Made by a program: the position numbers and the translations under genes. Shown piece by piece: positions 51,976 through 60,214 of a DNA stretch of 64,000 bases. The DNA comes from Streptomyces nymphaeiformis (GTDB lineage: Bacteria > Actinomycetota > Actinomycetes > Streptomycetales > Streptomycetaceae). A model generated the notes under the pieces. That model made no database searches. It had not been told where the DNA came from and worked only from the letters and a program-made list of their open reading frames with translations. Positions within the stretch are counted from its first letter, which is position 1. Every line of letters begins with the position of its first letter. The DNA lies in contig NZ_JACHJY010000006.1 in NCBI RefSeq assembly GCF_014203895.1, forward strand, positions 496,001 through 560,000, written 5' to 3'.

Positions 51976-52920
51976 ATGCGCCCACTCGCCGCCCGCGCGA
52001 CCGTTCTCCTGTTGAGCGCGGCGCTCCTCACCGCCTGTTCCTCCGAGTCCGGCGGCGGTGGCGGCGATTCCGCGAAGGAACCGGAGATCGGCACGGTCCC
52101 CCGGATGCTGTCGACGGCCGGTCTCTCCTACCCCCTCGACGGCTACGCGACCACCGAGGACCAACGGCGCAAGCTGGAGAAGGCGCAGTCCCGGGTGACC
52201 GGCGACTGCATGAAGCGCTTCGGCTTCGACTACGAGCTGCCCCTGTCCCCCGCCCCGATCGGCCGGTCCGGGGACTCCCGCCGCTACGGCCTCACCGACC
52301 CCGCGATCGCGGCCCGCTACGGCTACGTCCCCAACAGGGGCGCCCAGCCGCCGGCGAAGCCGGCCGCTCGGGACCTCGGCCCGAACGGCAAGCTCGCGCT
52401 CGACGGCCCCGACGGGTACAAGGGCCCCCAGCCGATGAGCCTGGAGGAGGCCAAGGGCAAGGACAGCGGCAAGACCGTCAACGGGCAGAAGGTGCCCATC
52501 GGCGGCTGCCTCCGCGAGGGCTTCCTCACGATCTACGCGCCGAAGAAGGGCGCGGTGGACGCCATGTTCGTCACCAACGTGCGGATGGACGCGTTCTCCC
52601 GGTCCCGTGAGGACTCCCGCGTCGTCGCCGCGGTGAAGGCCTGGTCCGCCTGCATGGCGGAGAAGGGCTACAAGGTCGACGAGCCGGTCAGCCCGCAGAG
52701 CGACCTGGGGCTCAACCCGAACACGTTCGGCAGCCCGAAGGCGATCGCCGCCGCCGAGCAGGACGTCGCCTGTAAGGAAAAGGCCAACCTCGTCGGCATC
52801 TGGTACACCGTCGAAACCGCTTACCAGAAGCGGAACATCGAGCAGAACGCGGAGACCCTGAACCAGGCGAAGACTGAGCTCAACGAGCGGTTGAAGCTGG
52901 CGGCCGGCCTGGGCGGCTGA
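51976..52920 (+). CDS. Lipoprotein of unknown function
   Basis: 314 residues. Lipobox LLTAC (cysteine near 21) followed by a Ser/Gly linker. Mature domain with GDCMKRFGFDYELPL, GGCLREGFLTIYAP, WSACMAEKGYKVDEP and QDVACKEKANLVGIWYTVETAYQKRNIEQ; the four cysteines after the lipobox probably form two disulfides. This is a large Streptomyces-specific family without known activity. The repeated C-M-x-x-x-G pattern recalls the smaller lipoprotein of the neighbouring export operon, hinting at a common origin. Start ATG 51976 directly precedes the signal sequence. Confidence 0.82.
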   Translation: MRPLAARATVLLLSAALLTACSSESGGGGGDSAKEPEIGTVPRMLSTAGLSYPLDGYATTEDQRRKLEKAQSRVTGDCMKRFGFDYELPLSPAPIGRSGDSRRYGLTDPAIAARYGYVPNRGAQPPAKPAARDLGPNGKLALDGPDGYKGPQPMSLEEAKGKDSGKTVNGQKVPIGGCLREGFLTIYAPKKGAVDAMFVTNVRMDAFSRSREDSRVVAAVKAWSACMAEKGYKVDEPVSPQSDLGLNPNTFGSPKAIAAAEQDVACKEKANLVGIWYTVETAYQKRNIEQNAETLNQAKTELNERLKLAAGLGG

Positions 52921-53076
52921 GTCGTCGCGCCGAGGACGACGGGGCGGCGGGCAGGGCGTTTTCCGGCCGCCGGGACGTCCCGGGGACGTCCCGTGACACC
53001 CATGACGCTGAGGTTTCGCCCCTCACCCCGGTTACGGTTCAACCTGCCAGCGAATGCCGTCTCAGGGGGGAGACTC

Positions 53077-53481
53077 ATGCTTCGTCAGTGCCCGTACTGC
53101 AGACCCGAGCCGACCGGGGCCGCCGGGACCCGAGCCGCCAGGATCAACCCGGTCACCACCGCGTTACGCCACCTGGACACCCTGACGGACCGCGAGGTCG
53201 AGGTCCTGTGGGCGATGCCCGGCGGGGAGTCCAACACGGATCTGGCCGAGTACCTCGGCATCACCGAGCGGACCGTCAAGTTCCACGTCCACAACATGCG
53301 CGAGAAGCTGGGCGGCCTGTCGCGCGCCCAGCTCCATCTGCTCGCCCTGCTCGCCGAGGCGGTCTGGCCCTGCCGTCTCTGTCGCCACGACGGGGCCGGC
53401 CGGAGCACGGAGCTGCGTGCTCGCGTGCCCCGGCCCCCGATGACCCGGCAGTTCGCCGGAGTCGCCAAGCGCTGCGCCTGA
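53077..53481 (+). CDS. Short LuxR-type helix-turn-helix protein without receiver domain
   Basis: 134 residues. Residues 35-95 are a LuxR/GerE HTH: LDTLTDREVEVLWAMPGGESNTDLAEYLGITERTVKFHVHNMREKLGG. No receiver or sensor domain. The HTH is flanked by an N-terminal CPYC and a C-terminal CRLC, which could form a zinc or redox-sensitive site. ATG 53077 has a strong GGGGGGAG Shine-Dalgarno. Orphan; divergent gene upstream none, convergent with the reductase gene (15 bp). Confidence 0.85.
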   Translation: MLRQCPYCRPEPTGAAGTRAARINPVTTALRHLDTLTDREVEVLWAMPGGESNTDLAEYLGITERTVKFHVHNMREKLGGLSRAQLHLLALLAEAVWPCRLCRHDGAGRSTELRARVPRPPMTRQFAGVAKRCA

Positions 53482-53496
53482 CGGGGCTCAGGCCGC

Positions 53497-54783
53497 TCAG
53501 GCCTTCGGCGCCACCTTCGAAAGCCCGTTGATGATGCGGTCCATGGCGTCGCCGCCCGTCGGGTCCGTGAGGTTCGCCAGCATCTTGAGGGTGAACTTCA
53601 TCAGCAGCGGGTGGGTCAGTCCACGCTGGGTCGCGATCTTCATGACCTTCGGGTTCCCGATGAGCTTCACGAAGGCGCGGCCCAGCGTGTAGTACCCGCC
53701 GTAGGTGTCCTTGAGGATCTGCGGGTAGTTCCGCAGGGCCAGTTCGCGCTGGGCGGGGGTGGTGCGCGCGTGCGCCTGGACGATGACGTCGGCCGCGATC
53801 TGGCCGGACTCCATGGCGTACGCGATGCCCTCGCCGTTGAACGGGTTGACCAGGCCGCCCGCGTCGCCGACGAGCAGCAGGCCCTTGGTGTAGTGCGGCT
53901 GGCGGTTGAAGGCCATCGGGAGGGCGGCGCCGCGGATCGGCGTCGTCATGTTCTCCGGGGTGTAGCCCCAGTCCTCCGGCATCGAGGCGCACCAGGCCTT
54001 GAGGACCTCGCGCCAGTCCAGTTCCCGGAACGCGGAGGAGGAGTTGAGGATGCCGAGGCCGACGTTGGACGTGCCGTCGCCCATGCCGAAGATCCAGCCG
54101 TAGCCGGGCAGGAGCCGGTCCTGCGGCCCGCGCCGGTCCCACAGCTCCAGCCAGGACTCCAGGTAGTCGTCGTCGTGGCGGGGCGAGGTGAAGTACGTGC
54201 GGACGGCGACGCCCATCGGCCGGTCCTCGCGCCGGTGCAGGCCCATGGCGAGGGAGAGCCGGGTGGAGTTGCCGTCGGCGGCGACGACGAGCGGCGCGTG
54301 GAAGGTGACCTCGCGCTTCTCCTCGCCGAGCTTGGCGTGCACGCCGGTGATCCGGCCCGTACGGTCGTCGATGATCGGAGCGCCGACGTTGCAGCGCTCG
54401 TACAGCCGGGCGCCGGCCTTCTGCGCCTGCCGGGCGAGCTGCTCGTCGAAGTCGTCGCGCTTGCGGACGAGCCCGTAGTCCGGGTACGAGGCGAGCTCCG
54501 GCCAGTCGAGCTCCAGGCGGACGCCGCCGCCGATGATCCGCAGGCCCTTGTTCCGCAGCCAGCCGGCCTCTTCGGAGATGTCGATGCCCATGGCGACGAG
54601 CTGCTTGGTGGCGCGGGGGGTGAGGCCGTCGCCGCAGACCTTCTCGCGCGGGAACGCGGTCTTCTCCAGGAGCAGGACGTCGAGTCCGGCCTTGGCCAGG
54701 TAGTACGCGGTGGTGGAGCCGGCCGGGCCCGCCCCGACGACGATCACATCAGCGCTGTGCTCGGAGAGGGGCTGCTCGGTCAC
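53497..54783 (-). CDS. Geranylgeranyl reductase-family FAD-dependent oxidoreductase (menaquinone side-chain reductase, MenJ-like)
   Basis: 428 residues. N-terminal FAD motif VIVVGAGPAGSTTAYYLAKAGLDVLLLEK, then PREKVCGDGLTPRATKQL (active-site loop of the family), GATG-like LVVAADGNSTRLS and GLLLVGDAGGLVNPFNGEGIAYAMESG for FAD binding. Relatives in mycobacteria saturate one double bond of the menaquinone isoprenyl chain; adjacency to menG supports the same role. GTG start at 54783. It follows menG by 100 bp on the same strand. Confidence 0.9.
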   Translation of the reverse strand: MTEQPLSEHSADVIVVGAGPAGSTTAYYLAKAGLDVLLLEKTAFPREKVCGDGLTPRATKQLVAMGIDISEEAGWLRNKGLRIIGGGVRLELDWPELASYPDYGLVRKRDDFDEQLARQAQKAGARLYERCNVGAPIIDDRTGRITGVHAKLGEEKREVTFHAPLVVAADGNSTRLSLAMGLHRREDRPMGVAVRTYFTSPRHDDDYLESWLELWDRRGPQDRLLPGYGWIFGMGDGTSNVGLGILNSSSAFRELDWREVLKAWCASMPEDWGYTPENMTTPIRGAALPMAFNRQPHYTKGLLLVGDAGGLVNPFNGEGIAYAMESGQIAADVIVQAHARTTPAQRELALRNYPQILKDTYGGYYTLGRAFVKLIGNPKVMKIATQRGLTHPLLMKFTLKMLANLTDPTGGDAMDRIINGLSKVAPKA

Positions 54784-54842
54784 GGCGGATCTCCCGGAGG
54801 GGTCGAGGGAAGGACGGGGAAAGTCTATGAGCGACGTGTTCG

Positions 54843-54909
54843 CGCCTTGAAGCCGCGGTCGCGGCCGGTCACGCCGGTGGGGGTCAGGCCTTGAAGCCGC
54901 GGTGCAGGG
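54843..54909. repeat. Partial duplication of the menG 3' end
   Basis: GCCTTGAAGCCGCGGT-type sequence occurs at about 54843-54857 (preceded by C) and again at 54892-54907, where it encodes the end of MenG (GFKA, stop). The downstream copy lies in the spacer before the reductase gene, about 48 bp away. A small tandem duplication or slippage event. Confidence 0.65.
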
Positions 54910-55576
54910 CGACGATGCCGCCCGACAGGTTGCGGTAGGCCACCTTCGACCAGCCGGCCTTCTGCAGCAGGCCCGCCAGGGTCGGCTGGTCCGGCCAGGA
55001 CTGGATGGACTCGGCGAGGTACACGTACGCGTCGGGGTTGGAGGACACCGCTCGGGCCACCGGCGGCAGCGCGCGCATCAGGTACTCCTCGTACACCGTG
55101 CGGAACGGCGCCCAGGTGGCGTGCGAGAACTCGCAGATCACGACGCGGCCGCCCGGCTTCGTCACCCGGTACAGCTCGCGCAGCGCCTGGTCGGTGTCCT
55201 GGATGTTCCGCAGCCCGAAGGAGATGGTGACGGCGTCGAAGACGTCGTCCCGGAACGGCAGCTTCGTGCCGTCGCCCGCCGTGAACGGCATCCACGGGTG
55301 GTTCTTCTTGCCGACCCGCAGCATGCCGAGGGAGAAGTCGCACGGGACGACGTACGCGCCCGCCTTCACGAACGGCTGCGAGGAGGTCGCGGTCCCGGCG
55401 GCCAGGTCGAGGATCTTCTGCGCGGGCCGCGCGTCGACCGCCTTCGCGACCTCCTTGCGCCAGCGCCGGTCCTGCCCCAGGGACAGCACGTCGTTGGTGA
55501 GGTCGTAGTTCGCCGCCACGTCGTCGAACATCGAGGCGACTTCGTGCGGCTGCTTGTCCAGGGATGCTCGGCTCAC
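54884..55576 (-). CDS. menG: Demethylmenaquinone methyltransferase
   Basis: 230 residues, class I SAM-dependent methyltransferase of the UbiE/MenG family. MFDDVAANYDLTNDVLSLGQDRRWRKEVAKAV is the family start, ILDLAAGTATSSQPFVKAG the SAM-binding loop, AGDGTKLPFRDDVFDAVTISFGLRNIQDTDQALRELYRVTKPGG the rest of the site. It adds the last methyl group to the naphthoquinone ring. GTG 55576. Works with the mqn genes and the reductase in this neighbourhood. Confidence 0.95.
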   Translation of the reverse strand: MSRASLDKQPHEVASMFDDVAANYDLTNDVLSLGQDRRWRKEVAKAVDARPAQKILDLAAGTATSSQPFVKAGAYVVPCDFSLGMLRVGKKNHPWMPFTAGDGTKLPFRDDVFDAVTISFGLRNIQDTDQALRELYRVTKPGGRVVICEFSHATWAPFRTVYEEYLMRALPPVARAVSSNPDAYVYLAESIQSWPDQPTLAGLLQKAGWSKVAYRNLSGGIVALHRGFKA

Positions 55577-55711
55577 CCGGCCATTGTGGCAGCCACCCCC
55601 CGGGCGGCCGGGGACCGGCCCCGGCCCCTACGAGATTTCCAGGAATCGGCTTCAACCTTTTCCGGCCGGGCGCGCTCAAGGACGGGTGACAGTGCTGACG
55701 AAGGGAGCGAG

Positions 55712-56254
55712 ATGCCGTCACCGCTTGGCTCGGACGTCGGGTTCGAGGAGTTCGCCCGATCCGCGCAGACGCGGCTGTACCGCACCGCGTACCTGCTGTG
55801 CGGGGACGCGGAGACCGCCCGCGACCTCACGCAGACCACGCTCGCCAAGCTCTTCCAGCACTGGCGGCGGGCCGGGGCGGCGGAACATCCGCACGCCTAC
55901 GCCAAGACCGTGCTCACCCGCACGTTCCTGGCCGAACGGCGCCGCCGGCTGCGCGACCTGCTCGCCTTCACCAGGACCGGCGGGCTCGTCCCGGCGCGGA
56001 ACACCGAACAGCCCGACCTCCGGGTCACGCTGCTCGCCGCGCTGGCCGAGCTGCCGCCCAGAGCCCGCGCCATGGTCGTCCTTCGCTACTGGGAGGACCT
56101 GAGTGTGGAGACCGTCGCCTCGCTGATGCGCTGCAGCGAGGCGACGGTCAAAAGCCAGTGCTCGCGCTCACTGGCCCGGCTCCGGGACCGCCTCGGCGAG
56201 GCACACCTCTACACCGCCGATCCCCACCTCCACCCTTACGCCATCGGAAGCTGA
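55712..56254 (+). CDS. SigE-family (ECF-like) RNA polymerase sigma factor
   Basis: 180 residues. Region 2: FEEFARSAQTRLYRTAYLLCGDAETARDLTQTTLAKLFQHWRR; region 4: LRVTLLAALAELPPRARAMVVLRYWEDLSVETVASLMRCSEATVKSQCSRSLARLRDRLG. This is the abundant actinobacterial SigE-family group. ATG 55712 follows AAGGGAG. A CAACC element at about 55650, in a GC-rich leader, could be the -35 of an autoregulated promoter. The next gene, 8 bp away, encodes a single-span membrane protein that is probably its regulator. Confidence 0.92.
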   Translation: MPSPLGSDVGFEEFARSAQTRLYRTAYLLCGDAETARDLTQTTLAKLFQHWRRAGAAEHPHAYAKTVLTRTFLAERRRRLRDLLAFTRTGGLVPARNTEQPDLRVTLLAALAELPPRARAMVVLRYWEDLSVETVASLMRCSEATVKSQCSRSLARLRDRLGEAHLYTADPHLHPYAIGS

Positions 56255-56262
56255 GGCCCCGC

Positions 56263-57051
56263 GTGGACGACGAAACGATGCTCCGGCGTGCCATGGACCG
56301 GACGACCCAGGACCTGCCGCCCCTGCCCGACCTCGCGCCCGTCGCCGTACGCCTGGGCCGCAGGCGCCGCGCACGGGCCCGGCTGACCGTCGCCGGAGGC
56401 GTCTTCGGCACGGTGACCGCGGCCGCGCTCGGACTCTCCCTGCTGTCCGGTGCCGACCCCGGCGTCGCGATGCCCGCCGCTCCCCCTGCCGCCTTCCCCT
56501 CGGCGTACCACACGCCGGTACAGGTCCGGCCGACTCCGGGCCAGCAGCCGCCCGAGAAGCTCTCCGACGCCGAGAGCGCGCGCCACGCCCAGTTCCAGCA
56601 GCAGGTCTCGGCCCTCCTCGACGAACTGCTCCCGGCGTCCGTCGAGGACATCCGGCCGGTCGCGGGCGAGGTGTCCTCGTACCGCATCACCGCCGGCGGC
56701 ACGACCTTCCCCGTCACGCTGTCCGTCCGGCCCGCGGAGGGCGAGCGCCTCCAGGAGTGCCGGAACCAGCCGCCGAAGATCACCTGCGAGAAGGCCGATC
56801 TGGGCGGGGGCCGGACCGCGCAGGTGTACGCGATGGCCGTGAACAGGACCGACACCCTGGGAGCCATGGTCGTCACGCGGTACGGCAGGAGCAAGGTGCT
56901 GCTCTCCGTCGACCCGTCGGACACCGCCTCGGCGCCCGTGACGGGGGCCCAGCTGCTCACCGTCGTCCGCGACGCCCGCTTCACCGATCTGCTGAAGTAC
57001 GCGGACGCCCACCCCGTCCAGAAGAAGGACGCCCCGGTCGAGGGCGGGTGA
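56263..57051 (+). CDS. Membrane-anchored partner of the sigma factor (putative anti-sigma-like protein)
   Basis: 262 residues. Short cytoplasmic N-terminus (DDETMLRRAMDRTTQDLPPLPDLAPVAVRLGRRRRARARL), one membrane helix (LTVAGGVFGTVTAAALGLSLLSG) and a large outer domain with two cysteines (LQECRNQPPKITCEKADLG). No zinc-binding anti-sigma motif, so the mechanism is unclear. GTG 56263 with GAGG upstream lies 8 bp after the sigma stop, strongly suggesting one operon and functional pairing. Converges on the mqnC operon with 8 bp between stops. Confidence 0.8.
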   Translation: MDDETMLRRAMDRTTQDLPPLPDLAPVAVRLGRRRRARARLTVAGGVFGTVTAAALGLSLLSGADPGVAMPAAPPAAFPSAYHTPVQVRPTPGQQPPEKLSDAESARHAQFQQQVSALLDELLPASVEDIRPVAGEVSSYRITAGGTTFPVTLSVRPAEGERLQECRNQPPKITCEKADLGGGRTAQVYAMAVNRTDTLGAMVVTRYGRSKVLLSVDPSDTASAPVTGAQLLTVVRDARFTDLLKYADAHPVQKKDAPVEGG

Positions 57052-57059
57052 GCGGGGCC

Positions 57060-57659
57060 CTACCGCCGCCGGTGGACCAGCCGGCCGCCGATGACCGTCG
57101 CGACGCACGTCGACGCGCCCAGGCGGACCAGGGACGCCCGGTCGGGGACGTCGAAGACGGCGAACCGGGCGGGGCCGCCCGGTACCAGGGCGGGCAGCAG
57201 CACCAGCGGCACCGGCGAGAACGACGGCGGGCCCGGCAGCCGCTCCGGGCGGCGGCCGACGGCGAGACCGGCCCGGCGCACGGCGTCCACGGCGGCCCGG
57301 CCGCGCAGTTCACCGGCGACGGCGACCGTCCCGTGCGCGAGGAGCCGCTGCACACCACGGCGCGCGGAGGCGCCGCGACGGGCGGGATCCGCCCGGAAGA
57401 TCTCCCGCGCCCGCTCCCCCGTGATCGGCTCGGTGCCGAACTCCCCGGCCTCCCGGGGGTCCGGGTGGTAGGTCTCCTCCAGGAGCTCGGGCCCGTACGG
57501 GTTGAGGAGCCCGGGGGTGAGGATGCCGGGCCACCGCCGCACCCGCGCCTCGGGCCTGACCGCGGCCAGGTCCTCGTACGGGCCGACGGCGGCGACGAGG
57601 GCGCCGTCGACCAGGACGGCGCTCTCGGGTGTCGCCTCGGCGACGTGCAGGGTCAGCAC
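57060..57659 (-). CDS. Imidazolonepropionase-like, degenerate amidohydrolase-type protein downstream of mqnC
   Basis: 199 residues. The start LTLHVAEATPESAVLVDGALVAAVGPYEDL is the small beta-domain found in amidohydrolases. PGILTPGLLNPYGPELLEETYHPDP follows at the place where true members have P-G-L-(I/V)-(D/N)-x-H-x-H; the metal-binding HxH is replaced by N-P-Y-G. The usual 250-residue TIM-barrel continuation is largely missing, and the end VGRLVH-type strand (TVIGGRLVHRRR) closes the beta-domain. It is separated from mqnC by 7 bp, so it belongs to that transcript. Aminodeoxyfutalosine deaminase of this pathway is an amidohydrolase, hence the interest. Enzymatic activity looks doubtful. Confidence 0.75.
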   Translation of the reverse strand: MLTLHVAEATPESAVLVDGALVAAVGPYEDLAAVRPEARVRRWPGILTPGLLNPYGPELLEETYHPDPREAGEFGTEPITGERAREIFRADPARRGASARRGVQRLLAHGTVAVAGELRGRAAVDAVRRAGLAVGRRPERLPGPPSFSPVPLVLLPALVPGGPARFAVFDVPDRASLVRLGASTCVATVIGGRLVHRRR

Positions 57660-57666
57660 GGGCGCG

Positions 57667-58866
57667 TCAGTTGGCGTCGAGGAGCTTCAGCTCGGGGTGC
57701 GCCGTGCCGCCCTCGATCGCCACGGAGGAGATGTGGGAGGCGACGCGCTCGTCGACCGGGTCGTTCGCCGGGTCGTCGTGGACGACGAGGTGCTCGTACG
57801 TCGTGGCGCGCTGCGCCGGGACGCGGCCCGCCTTGCGGATCAGGTCGATGATCTCCAGGCGGTTGGAGCGGTGCTTGGCACCGGCGGAGGAGACGACGTT
57901 CTCCTCCAGCATGATCGAGCCCAGGTCGTCGGCGCCGTAGTGCAGGGAGAGCTGGCCGACCTCCTTGCCGGTGGTCAGCCACGAGCCCTGGATGTGGGCG
58001 ACGTTGTCGAGGAAGATCCGGGCGATCGCGATCATCCGCAGGTACTCGAAGAGCGTGGCCTGCGTCTGGCCCTTGAGGTGGTTGTTCTCCGGCTGGTACG
58101 TGTACGGGATGAAGGCCCGGAAGCCGCCCGTCCGGTCCTGCACGTCGCGGATCATCCGCAGGTGCTCGATCCGCTCGGCGTTGGTCTCGCCGGTGCCCAT
58201 CAGCATGGTGGAGGTGGACTCGACGCCCAGCTTGTGGGCGATCTCCATGATCTCCAGCCAGCGCTCGCCGCTCTCCTTGAGCGGGGCGATCGCCTTGCGC
58301 GGCCGCTCGGGGAGCAGCTCGGCGCCGGCGCCCGCGAAGGAGTCGAGGCCGGCGGCGTGGATGCGGGTGATCGCCTCCTCGACGGAGACGCCGGAGATGC
58401 GGGCCATGTGCTCGACCTCGGAGGCGCCGAGGGAGTGGATGACCAGCTGCGGGAAGTCCTTCTTGATGGCGGCGAAGTGCTTCTCGTAGTACTCGACGCC
58501 GTAGTCCGGGTGGTGGCCGCCCTGGAACATGATCTGGGTGCCGCCGAGCTCCACGGTCTCCGCGCAGCGGCGCAGGATGTCGTCGAGGTCCCGGGTCCAG
58601 CCCTTCTTGGTGTCCTTCGGGGCGGCGTAGAACGCGCAGAACTTGCACGCCGTCACACAGACGTTCGTGTAGTTGATGTTGCGCTCGATGATGTACGTCG
58701 CGATGCGCTCGGTCCCCGCGTACCGGCGGCGGCGCACCGCGTCGGCGGCGGCGCCCAGCGCGTGCAGGGGCGCCGAGCGGTAGAGGTCGAGCGCCTCCTC
58801 GGGGGTGATCCGGCCACCCGCGGCGGCGCGGTCGAGAACAGACTGGAGTTCGGCCTTCTCGGTCAC
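57667..58866 (-). CDS. mqnC: Cyclic dehypoxanthinyl futalosine synthase (radical SAM)
   Basis: 399 residues. Radical SAM cluster motif CVTACKFCAF (C-x3-C-x2-C) near residues 69-76 after IIERNINYTN, then TQIMFQGGHHPDYGVEYYE, GAGAELLPERPR and TSTMLMGTGETNAERIEHL. MqnC cyclises dehypoxanthine futalosine in the futalosine route to menaquinone. GTG 58866 (AAAGGGA nine bases upstream) gives the expected start TEKAELQSVLDRAAAGGRITPEEAL. Confidence 0.95.
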   Translation of the reverse strand: MTEKAELQSVLDRAAAGGRITPEEALDLYRSAPLHALGAAADAVRRRRYAGTERIATYIIERNINYTNVCVTACKFCAFYAAPKDTKKGWTRDLDDILRRCAETVELGGTQIMFQGGHHPDYGVEYYEKHFAAIKKDFPQLVIHSLGASEVEHMARISGVSVEEAITRIHAAGLDSFAGAGAELLPERPRKAIAPLKESGERWLEIMEIAHKLGVESTSTMLMGTGETNAERIEHLRMIRDVQDRTGGFRAFIPYTYQPENNHLKGQTQATLFEYLRMIAIARIFLDNVAHIQGSWLTTGKEVGQLSLHYGADDLGSIMLEENVVSSAGAKHRSNRLEIIDLIRKAGRVPAQRATTYEHLVVHDDPANDPVDERVASHISSVAIEGGTAHPELKLLDAN

Positions 58867-59142
58867 CGGGTGCGTCCCTTTCGGAGGGGTTATGACAGAC
58901 CGAACCAGCGTACGCCAGCGCTCCTCGCGGCTTCCGCAGGGTGCGGGTCGGCGGCCGCGGGGCTCCCGCGAGCCGCCGGGAACGGATCGACACGGTGAGG
59001 GGCGGGCGGGAGTCCGGCGAATATCCGGTGAATTGATGGTGTGCGAGCCGGTGCATTCCCCCCGGTGCGGGGAAAGGCCCGCCCGACACGCGGACGGACC
59101 CACCGGTATTTCTTTCCCGCACCATTCCCGGCGGCTCCGCCG

Positions 59143-60015
59143 CTATCGCACCGGGGGCGGCAGGAGTTCCACCGCGACGTCCGCCGGGAAACCGGTCGTG
59201 GGGCCGGTGCGGCGGGCGAACTCCCGTACACCCGCGAGCTGCTCGGGACCGAAACGGAAGTCGAGCGTGCGGAAGTACCGCTCCAGGAGTTCGGCGTCGA
59301 AGGTCTCCCAGCGGGCGGCCTGCTCGGCCACCTTGGCGACCTCTTCGAGGGAGAGGTCGCGCGAGGCCAGGAACGCCTGGTGCACCTCGTGGACGGTCTC
59401 CGGCTCGCGCGCCAGGAAGTCCTTGCGGGCCGCCCACACGGCGAAGACGAACGGCAGGCCCGTCCACTCCTTCCACATGAGCCCCAGGTCGTGGACCTGG
59501 AGGCCGAGCCGGGGAGCGTCGTGCAGGGAGGCCCGCAGCGCGGCGTCCCCGATCAGCACGGCGGCCTCGGCCTCCTGCATCATCAGGCCGAGGTCCGGCG
59601 GGCAGGTGTAGTAGTCGGGCCGGACGCCGTACTGCTCGGCCAGGACGAGCTGGGCGAGGCGCACGGAGGTGCGGGAGGTGGACCCGAGGGCCACGCGCGC
59701 GCCGTCCAGCTCCGCCAGGGGCCGCTGGGAGACGATCACGCAGGACATGACGGGGCCGTCGCAGCCGACGGCGATGTCGGGGAGCGCGACCAGGTCGTCC
59801 GCGTTGCGGAGGTATTCGACGAGGGTGATGGGGCCGATGTCGAGATCGCCGCGGACGAGCCGCTCGCTGAGCTTCTCCGGCGTGTCCTTGGTGAGCTCCA
59901 GATCGAGGAGCGTCCCGGTCCTGGCGAGGCCCCAGTAGAGGGGCAGACAGTTCAGGAACTGGATGTGCCCGACGCGGGGCCGGCGGCGGTGCTGGTCGTC
60001 GGTTGCTTTGTCCAC
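59143..60015 (-). CDS. mqnA: Chorismate dehydratase (menaquinone biosynthesis)
   Basis: 290 residues of the periplasmic-binding-protein fold used by MqnA. RVGHIQFLNCLPLYWGL at the N-terminus, LDIGPITLVEYLRNADDLVALPDIAVGCDGPVMSCVIVS, GSTSRTSVRLAQLVL and DLGLMWKEWTGLPFVFAVWAARKDF are characteristic. It removes water from chorismate to give 3-(1-carboxyvinyloxy)benzoate, the first committed step. No signal peptide, so it is cytoplasmic. GTG 60015. Same strand as mqnC, but 276 bp apart, so separately promoted or weakly linked; divergent from the cold-shock gene. Confidence 0.93.
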   Translation of the reverse strand: MDKATDDQHRRRPRVGHIQFLNCLPLYWGLARTGTLLDLELTKDTPEKLSERLVRGDLDIGPITLVEYLRNADDLVALPDIAVGCDGPVMSCVIVSQRPLAELDGARVALGSTSRTSVRLAQLVLAEQYGVRPDYYTCPPDLGLMMQEAEAAVLIGDAALRASLHDAPRLGLQVHDLGLMWKEWTGLPFVFAVWAARKDFLAREPETVHEVHQAFLASRDLSLEEVAKVAEQAARWETFDAELLERYFRTLDFRFGPEQLAGVREFARRTGPTTGFPADVAVELLPPPVR

Positions 60016-60139
60016 ATCGCGAGGCTAGACCCGTCTCGGAGTGTGGGCATCGGCGGGGCACGCGCGTCAGCACACGGAGAGGAATCAAACATGCGGGTGA
60101 CGTGATCTTTCCCTCTACCGCCCCGAGTGCCCTGCGTGC

Positions 60140-60145
60140 TACGCT
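60140..60145 (+). promoter_or_regulatory. Candidate -10 element of the cold-shock gene
   Basis: TACGCT at 60140-60145 would start transcription near 60152, upstream of the leader hairpin. No good -35 is seen. The alternative TTGCAG-17-TACAGA (60155-60183) has better spacing but would start inside the hairpin stem. Confidence 0.35.
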
Positions 60146-60182
60146 CAACGCAAGTTGCAGTTTGGTTTCCCTTGCAGTACAG

Positions 60183-60214
60183 AGCCTGCGGAGCATGTGA
60201 CCCGCAGGCTTTTG
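60183..60214 (+). terminator. Intrinsic terminator hairpin inside the cold-shock leader (candidate attenuator)
   Basis: Perfect 9-bp stem AGCCTGCGG (60183-60191) and CCGCAGGCT (60202-60210), a 10-nt loop and then TTTTGT. It is oriented toward the cold-shock gene and 63 bp before its start codon. No + strand gene lies upstream for it to terminate, because mqnA runs the other way. Three TTGCAG copies flank it (60155, 60172, 60231). Confidence 0.7.

Noticed and set aside
60155..60183. TTGCAG-17 bp-TACAGA as the main cold-shock promoter
   Set aside because: It would begin transcription around 60190, within the 5' arm of the 9-bp stem, making the conserved hairpin useless; kept only as an alternative.
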